Shown in pieces: positions 24,673 through 35,958 of a stretch of 64,000 nucleotides of DNA; the first letter of the stretch is position 1; each line of letters starts with the position of its first letter. The notes under the pieces are model-generated. The model saw nothing but the letters and a program-made list of their open reading frames with translations. It made no database searches and was not told the origin of the DNA. This stretch comes from Apium graveolens (taxonomy: Eukaryota; Streptophyta; Magnoliopsida; Apiales; Apiaceae): positions 65,135,414 to 65,199,413 of the forward strand of contig NC_133653.1 of the NCBI RefSeq assembly GCF_009905375.1, written 5' to 3'. Both the position numbers and the translations under genes were made by a program.

Positions 24673-25480
24673 GCCGGTCACTACCGAGGTTCGTTCAAGT
24701 TTGTAAAGATAGTAGCCCCTTTAACGCGGCTTACTCGTAAGACTGAGAAGTTCGAATGGACAGAGAAATGCGAGAACACTTTTAAGAACTGAAGCAAAGA
24801 TTGGTGACGGCCCCTATGTTGGCATTGCCGGATGGAAAAGAGATTTTGTGATTGTAGTGACGCTTCGCATAAGGAATTAGGGTGCTTCTATACAGCACAC
24901 AAGGTAATCGCGTACGCGTCAAGACAATTAAGGGAATATAAAATTCGATATCCCCCCCATGAGCTTGGGCTCGTGGCAATAGTTTTGCCCTAAAGATTGG
25001 AGGCACTACTTGTATGGAGAGAAGTGCGAGATTTACCAAGCCATAAGTGCTCTAGTACATTTTCACGCAGAAAGAGCTCAACATACGCCAGAGAGGCGGT
25101 TAGAGCTAATCAAGAATTATGATTGGGAGATTCTTTATCATTCGGGGAAAGCCAATGTGGTGGCTGATGCCCTTAGTAAAAAGGAGAGACTCAAGATAAT
25201 AATGTCTTTGGGAGAGTTTATAAGAGATTTTGAGAAAATGGAAATAGAAGTGAAGGTAACCGGAGCCGGTACCGAAAAGCTGTTTGAGATTGCAATACAG
25301 CCAATTATTGGAAAAGAACATATTGTGCCAGAAAAAGTGATGAATGAAGGCAGAGAGCCAACAAATAGATAAGAGATTAATACCGAGAAAGATGATAAGG
25401 GAATAATGAGGTATTCCTACAGAATTTGGGTTCCAAATGTTCAAGAGCTTAAAGATGAAATCTTAGATGAAAGCTAGTTT
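24673..25480 (+). pseudogene. Extra RT C-end, RNase H and integrase zinc-region fragment in B
   Basis: Decayed frames give a GYYRRFVQ-like start, KQRLVTAPMLALPDGK, then an open stretch (25010-25372) with [25 protein letters not shown] and [18 protein letters not shown], which is the gypsy RNase H end. DDKGIMRYSYRIWVPNVQEL (25390-25450) is the following integrase start. The expected DHKSLKYIF block is replaced by divergent sequence. It lies before the gag remnant, which is the wrong order for gypsy gag-pol. It looks better preserved than the rest, so it may have come from another copy. Confidence 0.75.
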
Positions 25481-25699
25481 GAGGAATAAGATTTAGAGCA
25501 AACCCTGAACGTGATAGTCAGGGAGGTCGCCATCAAGATAGAAGGACCATAACATAATGAGTGGAAAATGAGGATTTTAACGTATAAGATAACCCCAAGT
25601 ATGGGAGAGGATGAAATTTCATACTAAGGAAACAGAAAGTCGAGTAAGGAAAGGAGACCCGAGACGGTACTCCTATACGGAATTCATGGACCTGTCTAA

Positions 25700-26110
25700 C
25701 AGAACTTAGACTTTATCCCCAACCACCACCTTGAGGAAACAATGCGGTGGAAATTCTTTCAGGACCTTTAAGTCGCTAAGCTCTCAGAGTTCCAAGGAAC
25801 AGGTTGACCCAGTCGAGGCAAGAGCCTGGCTAAAGGAAATAGAGGAATCATTTGAGATTCTAAATGATTGACGAATCACAAAAGACTGTTTTTGTCACTT
25901 ACCCTCCTAAGAGAGAGGCCACCCGCTGGTGAAAGGCCAAGGAAGGCACGGAGCAAGAGATTATAATAAACTGATTAAGTTCAGTCAATTGTTTTCAGGA
26001 AAGTACTTCCCAAGGTTATGGAGATAGTGTAAAAGCTTTAGAGCCAGAACAAAGGCGACGAGTATGATGAATTATGAATCTAAGTTGTAAAAGTTGTCAA
26101 GATTCGTTCT
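25700..26110 (+). pseudogene. Gag remnant of element B
   Basis: Fragments in shifting frames match gypsy gag: FKSL..., then DPVEARAWLKEIEESFEIL (about 25810-25865), a KREATRW-like piece, FSGKYFPRL (about 25995) and SRFVLR (about 26100). Several stops and small indels. Non-functional. Confidence 0.7.
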
Positions 26111-28970
26111 GAGGACACGAATCCAGAATGACGGGATGTTTGAAATCAATGCTTATGTTGGGTTCATGAAATAATGATAAGAGAAAGGAAAATAAAAAAA
26201 CTGAAGTGGAAAGGAATATAAAGGCAATAGAGTTTGAGGAATGATAAGGGAGTTGGGTATGAGGAAACCCTAAAGACTCGTAGCAATAGAAATAGAAAAG
26301 TATGTAATCGTCAGGATGAGGGTGATTCACCATGAGTTAAATTGATGGTTGAAGGATAAGAGATACATATATTTTATCCCCTGTAAGTTGGGAGGATTCG
26401 AGGAAACCTTGAGATAGTTCGAAGGATAAATAATGAGACGCGGATAGACTGAGGAGACAAGGAAGTAAGAAATTAGGAAAATTGGATGAAGGAAGTGACC
26501 TTCAAGAATGTGAAGTGTAAGACCGGTGGCTTGATACCCAGAAAGGGAGACGCCAGGTATGAAAGATATCCCAACATTGAGGTGACTGTTGAGATAAACA
26601 ACAAAAGTAAATAAGGAATTATTAAGAAGAGTTCACGTTGAACACGACCAATATCTTCCAGAACATCCTTGTTATCGTTACCAAATTAGGCAAGAAAAGC
26701 GGATAACCGTTGTTATCTTTTGGAGGCCATATTGATTGACCTCATTTTGAATACAGATGTTATTGTGAAATTAGGCATATACTATCGAGGTGGGAATGAT
26801 TGAATAACACCCTTATCAGGGATATATGACTTGATTTATCCATGGAAGGATGCATGTACCTTTTAAAGGTGGAATTAAGGATAGAACATCGGTAACTTAA
26901 AATCCTAGGGGAATGCATAAAGGTTGGCATTTCACCCTTAATAGGGATAGTATGAGTTTTGACAGTATGAATTGGAAAGGATTAAGGTAATAACAACCTT
27001 TAAGAATCAGTGGAGAATTTTTCAGAAGTATATAGACAATGATTCTGGTATTAATAAATGGTATCTTGATATGCCCTGTATCTAGGGAATACAGGAGATT
27101 CAAGGATAACCTTAGAGGTTTTACAAGGAGAAAGGTAATATTCAAAATTCTCAAGAATAGAAATGTTGATAAAGGAAATATGACGTAATTATAATGATGC
27201 CAAGTGGGGCACGTGTTAAACCACGAGAAAGTATGGATCGAACCAGTAATGGTCGAAATTGTTCAGGGCAATTAGGACTTAAGATAAAAGATGTTCTAAG
27301 TATGATTGAGAGTCAGTCGTGACAGTGATTAACCTCTAAAGACTGAGGCAATAACTTATGGAAAAATGGTGATATTTTTTTTACTCATCAGATTTTAAGG
27401 AAAACATCTTCACATAAGCTGTGATTGAAATGAGGTAGAAAATTTATTTGGAGGTGGTTAAAATGACATTGACTGTAAGGAAATTTTACTATCAGGAAAG
27501 GCCAAAGAGGTGGCCGACACTTTAAAGGTAAGAGGATAATTATAGGCGCTTGTGCCAAAGGAATACAGTGATGATGGTTAAAGCTATGAAGGTTGTATTA
27601 TGGTTTGGAAGATTGACATTCCTTCTGATGACTGTGCAATACCCAACCGTAATAGTAGTTGGTAAAGGTTTAATTCGTGTAATCGCCATGAGCGGGCTAT
27701 CTATCTTAGAAGGTACTATCTTGAGATAATCCAGGACCATGTTTCAAAAAGGACTAAACGAACCTTGAGTTAAGTCTTCTATTGAAGGCATATGATTAAG
27801 AATGGTATTAACCTGCTATCGTTGCTTTGATTGAAACTCTTCTGCAATTTTATCTACTTCATGTCATGAAGTACGTCAGGATCTGGAGTGTTCTTCATGA
27901 ATCATGATGGTGATTATGTTAACTCCTTAGAAGATTTGATACGACATGTATGGACTCCGTATGGTTAGATATTAAGATTTCATGGAAAGTGAATGACGAC
28001 AGTAGGTCAGTGGTGGACCATAGTAATGCAGCAATGATTCTGCGAGTAATGAGCTGATTACAACCGTGAGAGTTGTATTGGAATGGATGTTGAGATTGAG
28101 TACCACTAATCGGGTCGTGGTAGTGTATAAGTTATCATTGATAGACTAATTAAGTAGAGTATCTACCTATTGAATATTTATTCCCTCTTATGAAAAGAGT
28201 CGTATTACTATATGAGGAAGGTTGCGGTGCAAGCATAGAATTCTAGTAACGATGATGTCTAGAATGAGATCCCAGATTCGATTTTCGATATCGAGGGAGT
28301 TTCAAAGGTGATTGTGTATAAGCTCGAGGAAGAGCATGGGTCCATAGAATGATGGACGGAATAGCAAAATATTTAGGCATGTGAAATACGATGCTATAAT
28401 ACTTGATGTTGATATAAATACATATATGTTTTGTTCTCCTATGACAAACCTCTATAGTTCAGAGGTAGATTCCAAGCCAGATATTTTATGGCAATATTTT
28501 TTTTACAATTCAATTCTCTTCAGTTCGTTCTTTTCTCTTCTTTTCATTTCATGTAAGCTGAGAAGAACAACCCTTCCAGAAGGGGAGGTATTGCCGAATG
28601 ACTATCTATCTGTGTGATAGAAGCCTAGTAGGATACCATCTGTTGTTTAATTGCTTGTCAAGTACTAAAGGCTGGCCACCTTCTGTACTAACTATGCAAT
28701 AAAAGTGTTCATGATCATAGTGATCTCTCAATAAATTCTTTTACTTCTATAGATATCGCTTTCAAAGATGAAGCAGCTGAAAGAAGTATTGTGGGGTATT
28801 CGAATGGAAACACATTCGTGATACTAAGGTTGACGTGGTTATTAAAAGGTTATAGAACGCTAACGAGCAAAAGTATAACCAGTATATATTAGGACGGAAG
28901 ATAGTAACGATTACGAACTGGAAAAGAATGGGTATTGAGAAGCAAAAGCTATGCTAGAAGCTATAATGAG
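26111..28970 (+). pseudogene. Heavily decayed RT and RNase H region of element B
   Basis: Mostly unreadable, with islands of homology. Near 27045-27071 LVLINGILI stands where [11 protein letters not shown] is expected, so the two catalytic Asp residues are lost. A GKAKEVADTLK piece near 27496-27530 is the second RNase H end. Between these I see no clear domain. The RT then RNase H order here is normal relative to gag at 25700 and integrase at 28971. Confidence 0.5.
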
Positions 28971-29650
28971 AGTCTGTGCAATAGACTTGAAAGAATTTGG
29001 AATGATCACTTAACACGGATTGAGTTTTCTTACGACGATGATGATATGACAGTGTTGAGATCGCCTTAGAGGAACAAAAATGTCGATCTCCCTTATGTTA
29101 GGATGAAGTTGTAGAGCGCAAGATGCTCGGACCCAGTGGTCCAAAGGACCAAGGATATAATAGATCTAATCAGAGGACGGCTGGTAGTAGCCCAAGATGG
29201 ACATGAAGTATGTTGATTTGACACGAAAGGACAAGGAGGAAGTAGGGGACCTAGTGTTGTTATAGGTATCCCTTGGAAAGGAAGGATGAGGTTCGGAAAG
29301 AAAGGAAAGCTAAGTCCACAATTGTTGGACCCTTGGATATATTAAGACGTATTGGGAAGTTAGCATATGAGCTAGCCCTACCCCCGAACATGTAGCAAGT
29401 CATAACGTGTTCACGTATCAATGTTAAGGAAGTGTAATTCGGATGCCAGATAAATAGGGGCATATGAGCGCATAGACATGCAACCCGACGTAACCTATAT
29501 GGAGCAACCAGGAAGGGTTATAGAGTAAAAGGAACAAGTGCTTAGGAGAAGGGTTATCAAACTAGGCAGAGTTTGGTGGTAGGACCACAATGTGGGAAAA
29601 TTTACTCGAGAGTTAGAAAGTGCAATGCTAAGAGAGTATCCCTATTCATT
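28971..29650 (+). pseudogene. Integrase end and C-terminal domain remnant of element B
   Basis: Fragments: AIMRVCAIDL (about 28962-28990), RKMLGPSGPKDQGY-like reading, RLVVAQDGHE (about 29182-29206), then ELALPPNM (about 29370-29392), YEPV-like and ESAMLREYPYSF (about 29615-29650). Frames shift repeatedly. It ends just before the purine tract. Confidence 0.7.
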
Positions 29651-29675
29651 TCTATCTGATTCCGGGACGGAATCC

Positions 29676-29692
29676 TTTTAAGGAGGGGAGAC
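29676..29692 (+). other. Polypurine tract of element B
   Basis: ttttaaggaggggagac directly before the 3' LTR start at 29693. Confidence 0.85.
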
Positions 29693-30566
29693 TGTAATAA
29701 CCCCAATTTTTGGAAATTTTTGAAACCCTTATGAATAGTGTTTTTGCTGAATGAGAAAACTTTTCATGCCACACTAGTAGGGGTTCTTTATGGATATTCT
29801 GAGATTTATTGTACTCTATATGATATAAGTGTATGTAAAGATCGTCAGAATCCAATTCCGAACACTTTGATTTTTCCCGGAAATCCACTAGATACGGAAA
29901 GAATTGAGTATAAGGTAACAGGATAAAAAGGATTTAAATTAAAGGATTATAAGAGAGGATCATAAAATATAATGTATTGAGAAAGGTTAAGGAAACCCAA
30001 GTAATAAGATCCCGGGTATGATCCCTCAAACGATAAACGAAAAAAGTTAAGCGAACCGTATAACAGATCAGCGGTCATTAGGCAAACAATTAGGAAGTTA
30101 ATCAAGGAGGTTAGGGATGATGAGGTCATCCAACCAATAAGAAGAGGGCAAGTAAGGGATGATGACATATAAGCATGACATAAGGGGAAGGAGATGTGGT
30201 TGATTTAAAACCACACAAAGTCAAGGTTAGAAAGGTAATTACCCAAAAACAAAAAAAACAACCAAGCTAGCCAAAACAAATCAAAGCAAACACAAAATTA
30301 TTCATTCTTCAACATTGCTCTCGGCTTTTCTTCTTTTCAAAGGAAGAAAAATCAAAAATCAAGTTCCAAGCATTGTTAAATCACAAGGTAATTATCTAAG
30401 GTTCCTTGTACATAGATATGGATATCCTATAAGTTTAAGCTTCTAATTCCTTCACAATCTCTTCCAATAAATCAAGGAAGAAGATGGTGAATAGTAACCT
30501 TCAAGAAATAACTTTGGTTTTCTTGATTTTTTATGAAAGTTCAAGGTAGCTTAAGCATAGAGTCAA
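29693..30566 (+). repeat. Truncated 3' LTR of element B
   Basis: Matches the first roughly 890 bp of 20098-24227. Most differences are one- or two-base losses, often in homopolymers or short repeats (for example the poly-T near 29712 and the loss of one catgacataaa unit). It stops at the run of N. Confidence 0.92.
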
Positions 30567-30666
30567 NNNNNNNNNNNNNNNNNNNNNNNNNNNNNNNNNN
30601 NNNNNNNNNNNNNNNNNNNNNNNNNNNNNNNNNNNNNNNNNNNNNNNNNNNNNNNNNNNNNNNNNN
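30567..30666. other. Assembly gap (100 N)
   Basis: Exactly 100 N, the usual placeholder for an unsized scaffold join. Left is LTR B; right is the region after pol of copia C1. At least 3.2 kb of LTR B and the 3' part of C1 are missing, so the true gap size is unknown. Confidence 0.98.
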
Positions 30667-30898
30667 CAATCAGGATTTATCAACAAAAGATAAAATAACT
30701 CAGAGACTAAATCTTGAAGTAGAAACAACTTTCATTAATATATCAAGACAATACATTTATGAAATTGAAATTACATCAATACTTATACAAGATTTTCCCT
30801 AAGCTTCTAATCCTAACATCAACAGCCTTAGTCCTAGCTAAGAAGCCTGACAAAGCTGATGATGAAGAAAAATAGGAAGAAGATGAGATTAAGTCATC

Positions 30899-31164
30899 TT
30901 CTTCTTCCTACTCTCGACAAACAGAATGGCGAGTCGGATGATTCGCTCTTGCTGGCGGAGAGCTTCCAGCCTTTCCTCCTCCAATCGCTCCAGATGGCGA
31001 TGGTAGTCCATATAGAAGAACAGAAGGTGTGTCAGTACCTCCTATGGGACAGAGTCCCATATCTCCTCAGGAATGGCTGTGACATGCTATTCCTGCTGCC
31101 ACTCGGCACAACTTAGCTCCATATTGAAGTTTTGGTAGTTCAAAAACATGTTGTATCTGACCAT
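30899..31164 (-). pseudogene. Small accessory ORF (ORF3) of C1, truncated by a stop
   Basis: From ATG 31164 it encodes MVRYNMFLNYQNF and a SCAEWQQE stretch, then TAG at 31087-31089 where the C2 copy has Trp (TGG). The frame continues to TAA 30899-30901, with a charged helical HLERLEEERLEAL block. A TATATAAG lies at 31240-31247, at the same distance from the ATG as in C2. I do not recognise a function. Confidence 0.6.
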
Positions 31165-31344
31165 TGTGTTTTTGAAAGAAGGAGTATGAAGATAAGTATG
31201 TGAGAAGAATTTGATGGAAAGACTGATGTGAAGTGGTTGCTTATATAGGCAAGAGAATGTCAGGAGACGCAAAGAAATTGAATGCTGACAGGTAGAGTTA
31301 ATTCTACCTCGTCTCCCTAGACTTTGAAAAAGAATAACATTCAT

Positions 31345-32595
31345 TGGAAAGAGGAATCATGGTTTAAACCGCACAAGAACAAGAAACAGTGGACTGTTCA
31401 AGGACGAATACCATTAATCCTAATCATAGTGACTATTAATCTTCCACTTCAACATATTCTAGTTCGAACTGAGACTGTTATCAAATTTTATTCACAGATA
31501 AGCCAAGTAAAGGATTAGACTGAGAAATCAGAACTTAGACCTATACCAGAACTTCACAGTCATCAGAACATAATTTCTTAACTCGAAAAAGGAATGCCCA
31601 TCTTAGTAAATCCTCATACAAGTTCTGAGTTATAGACTTCAGAACTTAATCATCAGAACGTGTAACTAGAACTTGTCCTCAGAATTTGTGCAATAATGAC
31701 AGAATGATTGTTTATCTAAAATAACATAGACCATCACAGAAATTTTCATCATTCAGATGGAGTGATTAGTGTGTGCATTAAGCTAAATAACAGACAAAGA
31801 GTAAAGTCTGATTCACTTCAGTACATCTTAGAAATAAGGCATAACTAAAATTTTGCTAAAGAGTTGTCATTGTCCTGAAACCTACTGATGAATGAGTTCA
31901 TGCTTGAGTCCACCTCAACTGTTTTGTGCTAATTTTATGCATCTTTTGAAATTCTATTTTACAGTGGCTTCTCAGTGTAAGTGAGTCACGACTGTGTATC
32001 AGAATTTATGCTATTATCAGAGTATTTCTCCAGTAATCATAGAGTGTGAAAAGTCACCAAGAAAATATTTTGCTTTTCTAATGCATATCTACTTAATACT
32101 AGCAATGCACTTGGGTCGTCCCTTCCACATTTTTACTCTAGATCTCAAAGGAGTACCTGATTTTATTCTTTGATCTTTTTGCTTTTTCTTTTGATAAGTG
32201 AGGTTTATCAGCACTTAGTACATTCAGCAGTTTTACTAGTATCAGAACTTAACAGATGAGTAGTATTATTCTAATTTGTGACTTAGTAATAAGATATACA
32301 AAGTAAACTTAACTAAGCTCAATTATCAGAATTTGCTAGTGTCATAGGGTTTCCACTGAAATAATTACTTCTTACATGGAATCATTTGTTTATTGAAGAC
32401 TACTAGGTCAGTATCTAGCACAGTTATCCTCATAGGATTGAATAGGTACTTGAACAGACATATCACTTATCAGAGTTTAGAAACATATATCAGACAACAG
32501 TCAGTACTTAAAGACATTTATCAATTAAGCACAGAATACACAATGAGATTAATTCTGTAAATACTGAGCATAAAGTCTGATAACACAGAACAATA
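31345..32595. other. Conserved non-coding stretch between RNase H and ORF3 in C1
   Basis: About 1.25 kb, AT-rich, with no credible ORF but closely matched by 59630-60881 in C2. It is dotted with the decamer-like motif TCAGAACTTA and variants. Confidence 0.6.
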
Positions 32596-33090
32596 CTAAG
32601 CAGATTTAGAGAAAGAACCTGAAACCATTCCAAGTTCATTTACCAATCTTGTAAAAGTAGCTTCACACAGTGGTTTTGTGAAGATATCTGCTAGTTGTTG
32701 ATCTGTGGGAACAAAATGCAATTCCACTGTACCTTTATCCACATGTTCCCTGATGAAGTGGTACCCGATACTGATGTGCTTTGTCATTGAGTGTTGAACT
32801 GGATTACCTGTCATAGCAATAGCACTTTGATTATCACAGTAAATAGGGATTTTGAAATATGTTAACCCATAATCCAGTAACTGATTCTTCATCCAAAGAA
32901 TCTGTGCACAACAGCTTCCTGCAGCAATATACTTTGCTTCTGCAGTTGATGTGGAAATTGAATTTTGTTTCCTGCTGTACCAAGAAACCAATCTGCCTCC
33001 AAGAAATTGGCAGCTTCCACTTGTGCTTTACCTGTCAATTTTGCAACCTGCAAAATCTACATCTGAGTAACCTATTAGTTTAAAATCTGA
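32596..33090 (-). pseudogene. C1 RNase H
   Basis: The copia RNase H C-half: SWYSRKQNSISTSTAEAKYI, ILWMKNQLLDYGL, IYCDNQSAIAM, HSMTKHISIGYHFIREHV and QLADIFTKPL. The upstream part (GSDADFAGC-like reading) is interrupted by stops around 33010 and 33091. It ends with FSKSA and a stop at 32596. It removes RNA from the RNA-DNA hybrid in an active element. Confidence 0.88.
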
Positions 33091-34071
33091 TTATCTAGGA
33101 TACCATAATCCCAAAGCAGCTGTTCCTTTAAGATAGTTAAAGATTCTTTTTACAGCTGTTAAGTGAGGTTCTCTTGGATCTGCTTGAAATCTTGCACAAA
33201 GACAGGTAGCATATATGATATCAGGTCTACTAGCAGTTAGATAGAGTAGAGAGCCAATCATACCTCTGTAGTCAGTAATATCTACTGATTTACCGATATC
33301 CTTATCCAGTTTTATCGCAGTGGCCATTGGAGTGGATGCACTTGAACAATCTTGCATTCCAAATTTCTTCAGCAAGTTTCTGGTGTACTTGGTTTGACAA
33401 ATAAAAGTGCCTTCCTCATTCTGCTTGACTTGAAGGCCCAGAAAATAGCTAAGTTCCCCCATCATACTCATCTGATATCTTGACTGCATTAGTTTGGCAA
33501 ACTTTTTGCAAAGTTTGTCATTTGTAGATCCAAAAATGATATCATCAACATAAATCTGGACCAGAAGTAAGTCCTTTCCATGGTTGAGGTAGAACAGTGT
33601 TTTGTCTATTGTCCCTCGGTTGAATCCACTTTCCAGAAGAAACTGAGCTAAAGTCTCATACCATGCTCTAGAAGCTTGCTAAAGTCCATAAAGTGCTTTG
33701 TCAAGCCTGTAGACATAATCTGGATGTTTGGTATCTACAAAACCTGGAGGTTGTTCAACACATACCTCCTCTTCCAATTCTCCATTGAGAAAAGCACTTT
33801 TCACATCCATTTGAAAGACAGTAAACTTTTTGTGAGCAGCATAAGCCAAGAATATCCTTATGGCTTCTAACCTAGCAACTGGTGCAAATGTTTCATCATA
33901 ATCAATTCCCTCCTGTTGAGAATATCCTTTTGCAACCAGCCTTGCCTTATTCCTTGTAATTATGCCATCACTGTCAGTTTTGTTTCTGAATACCCACTTT
34001 GTACCAACAACAGATTTATTCTTTGGTCTTGGCACTAGGGTCCAGGCTTTGTTTCTTTCAAATTCATTCAA
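33091..34071 (-). pseudogene. C1 reverse transcriptase
   Basis: Starts with [20 protein letters not shown], then [35 protein letters not shown] and [15 protein letters not shown] at 33679 replaces a Lys codon seen in C2. The frame continues with the catalytic YVDD (33541-33552) and then SYFLGLQVKQNEEGTF and TASRPDIIYATCLCARFQ, ending at 33091. All parts share one frame, so only point stops break it. Confidence 0.9.
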
Positions 34072-34077
34072 CTCTTC

Positions 34078-34881
34078 CTAAATTGCTTGCACCCAATCAG
34101 CATCTTGAAGAGCTTCTTCCACTTTCTTTGGCTCAGTCTGAGAGAGAAAAGAATTGTAAAGACATTCATTTGAAGTACCTGTTCTAGTTCTGACACCTGC
34201 ATCAGGATTTCCAATTATCAAATCAGGTGTATGTGATTTTGTCCACTTCCTTGCAGATGGAAGGTTTTCTCTAAAACTGGATGCTCCCCCATGATCCATG
34301 CTATCTTCATTTTCATTTTCTGATGCTCCCCCTGAAACTATGCTCTCTGAGTTGGAGTCTTCACTATTTAAATTTTCAGCACTATCAGAACTTGGCTTAT
34401 CAGAACTTGACGAATCAGAATTTGAAGAGCCAGATGTATGTTCTGATGTTTCTTGAGCTGTGGTAGGATCTTGAGTATGCTCCCCCTGCATCGGTGCATC
34501 TTCCCTTGGCGTAGCCACCACAGTTTCAATAACATCAGAGTTTATTCCATCAGAGTTTACAGTATCAGGACTTAGACTTTCAGGATTTTCAGTATCAGAA
34601 TTTGAGTCTTCATTTTCAAATCTCAGCTGATCATGGTCAATGAAATCTTCAAGACCAGTAATCTTTTTGTCATCAAAAGAGACATTGATAGATTCCATGA
34701 CCACTTTTGTTCTCAAATTATAGACTCTGAAGGCTTTTGTGGAAAGTGGATATCCAACAAAGATTCCTTTATCAGCTTTTAGATCAAACTTTGATAGCTG
34801 TTCAGGATGAGTCTTGAGAACAAAACACTTGCATCCAAATACATGAAAATATTTCAGATTTGGCTTCTTTTTCTTCACCAT
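34078..34881 (-). pseudogene. C1 integrase C-end and Ser/Asp/Glu-rich linker
   Basis: [18 protein letters not shown] and [20 protein letters not shown] are the copia integrase C-terminal region. A long acidic, Ser-rich linker follows (SGSSNSDSSSSDKPSSD and similar), then the RT lead-in [16 protein letters not shown] 34078-34080 stands for Gln (CAG in C2). The linker's repeated Ser-Ser-Asp comes from repeated AGTTCTGAT units. Confidence 0.85.
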
Positions 34882-34941
34882 CTCATATGGTGTTTTTCCA
34901 TGCTTGTTAATGAGTGTTGCATTTTGAGTAAAACAAGCAGT

Positions 34942-35406
34942 CTACACAGCTTCAGCCCAGAAATAGGTTGGAAGCTTTGCTTCTTCAAGCATTGTACGTG
35001 CAGCTTCAATGAGAGTTCTATTCTTCCTTTCAATAACTCCATTTTGCTGTGGAGTTCCAAGAGCAAAAAATTCCTGCTTTATTCCATGGCTTTTGCAGAA
35101 CTCTTCCATTATCAAATTCTTGAACTCAGTGCCATTATCACTCCTTAAAACTTTCACAGAATCTTTGACCATTTTATCCAGATGTTTGATATGATCAATC
35201 AAGGTTGATGCAGTTTCACTTTTTGTATGCAAGAAATACACCCATGTGTATCTGGTGAACTCATCCACTATGACCAACGCATACTTCTTCTTTGCAATAG
35301 ACATGACATTTACTGGACCAAATAGATCAATATGTATTAGATGATAAGGATCAAGAATTGATGATTCAGTCTTGCTCTTGAATGAAGATTTTCTTTGTTT
35401 GGCTTT
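34942..35406 (-). pseudogene. C1 integrase core
   Basis: Open from after TAG 35407 to TAG 34942 (Gln codons in C2). KKKYALVIVDEFTRYTWVYF carries the first Asp, RSDNGTEFKN the second, and TPQQNGVIERKNRTL the Glu, so the DDE triad is present. It ends at YFWAEAV. Confidence 0.9.
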
Positions 35407-35946
35407 CTAACATGAATCACAAAGACCATCAGGAGCAAATACTGCGTTTGGCAATCCTCTCACAAGATCTTTCTTGACCAGTTCATTTATATTGTTGAAA
35501 TTTAAATGAGAGAGTTTCTTATGCCAATTCCAGCTTTCTTCAATTGATGCTCTACTCATTAGACAGATTGCAGAACCATCAGTACTTGTTGAAAGCTTAG
35601 CTTCATAAATGTTACCACGCCTGTATCCTTTCAGAACAACTTTGCCTTTAGATTTACTCACTATTTCACAGTGTTCTTCAAAGAAATCAACATGATAACC
35701 TCTATCACAGATTTGACTTATACTCAGTAGGTTGTGTTTAAGTCCTGAGACTAGAGCTACTTGTTTAATTATGACATTTCCAAGATTGATATTGCCATAT
35801 CCCAATGTTTTTCCAATGTTGTCATCTCCATAAGAAACACTTGGGCCAGCTTTCTCCATAAAGTCTGATAGCAGGGCCTTATTTCTAGTCATATGTCCTG
35901 AACATCCACTGTCCAGAACTAGAATATTTTTCCTGTTGCCCTGCAA
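35407..35946 (-). pseudogene. C1 protease and GAG-pre-integrase
   Basis: VLDSGCSGHMTRNKALLSDF contains the aspartic protease DSG. LVSGLKHNLLSISQICDRGY follows, then the pre-integrase zinc region WNWHKKLSHLNFNNINELVK ... GLCDSC, ended by TAG 35407-35409. The start is set by the loss of frame upstream (36360s); it is an internal part of the polyprotein, not a separate gene. Confidence 0.88.
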
Positions 35947-35958
35947 TCACAAAGACCA

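Larger units (their letters stand above)
20098..30566 (+). mobile_element. Ty3/gypsy element B, degenerate interior, 3' LTR truncated by gap
   Basis: 5' LTR 20098-24227 starts TGTAATAACCCC and ends GGGGGTGTTACA. A perfect initiator-Met primer site, a 5.4 kb interior, a purine tract and the first 874 bp of the 3' LTR (29693-30566) follow. It inserted into copia C0 after accataagagcacacaa. The interior has pol and gag motifs, but every domain is broken by stops and frameshifts. The LTR pair is much better conserved than the coding sequence, so this copy probably moved using proteins from another element (inference). Confidence 0.88.

Noticed and set aside
31324..31518. Plus-strand ORF of 64 codons beside ORF3 in C1
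   Set aside because: Antisense to the element in the non-coding spacer and not kept in C2.
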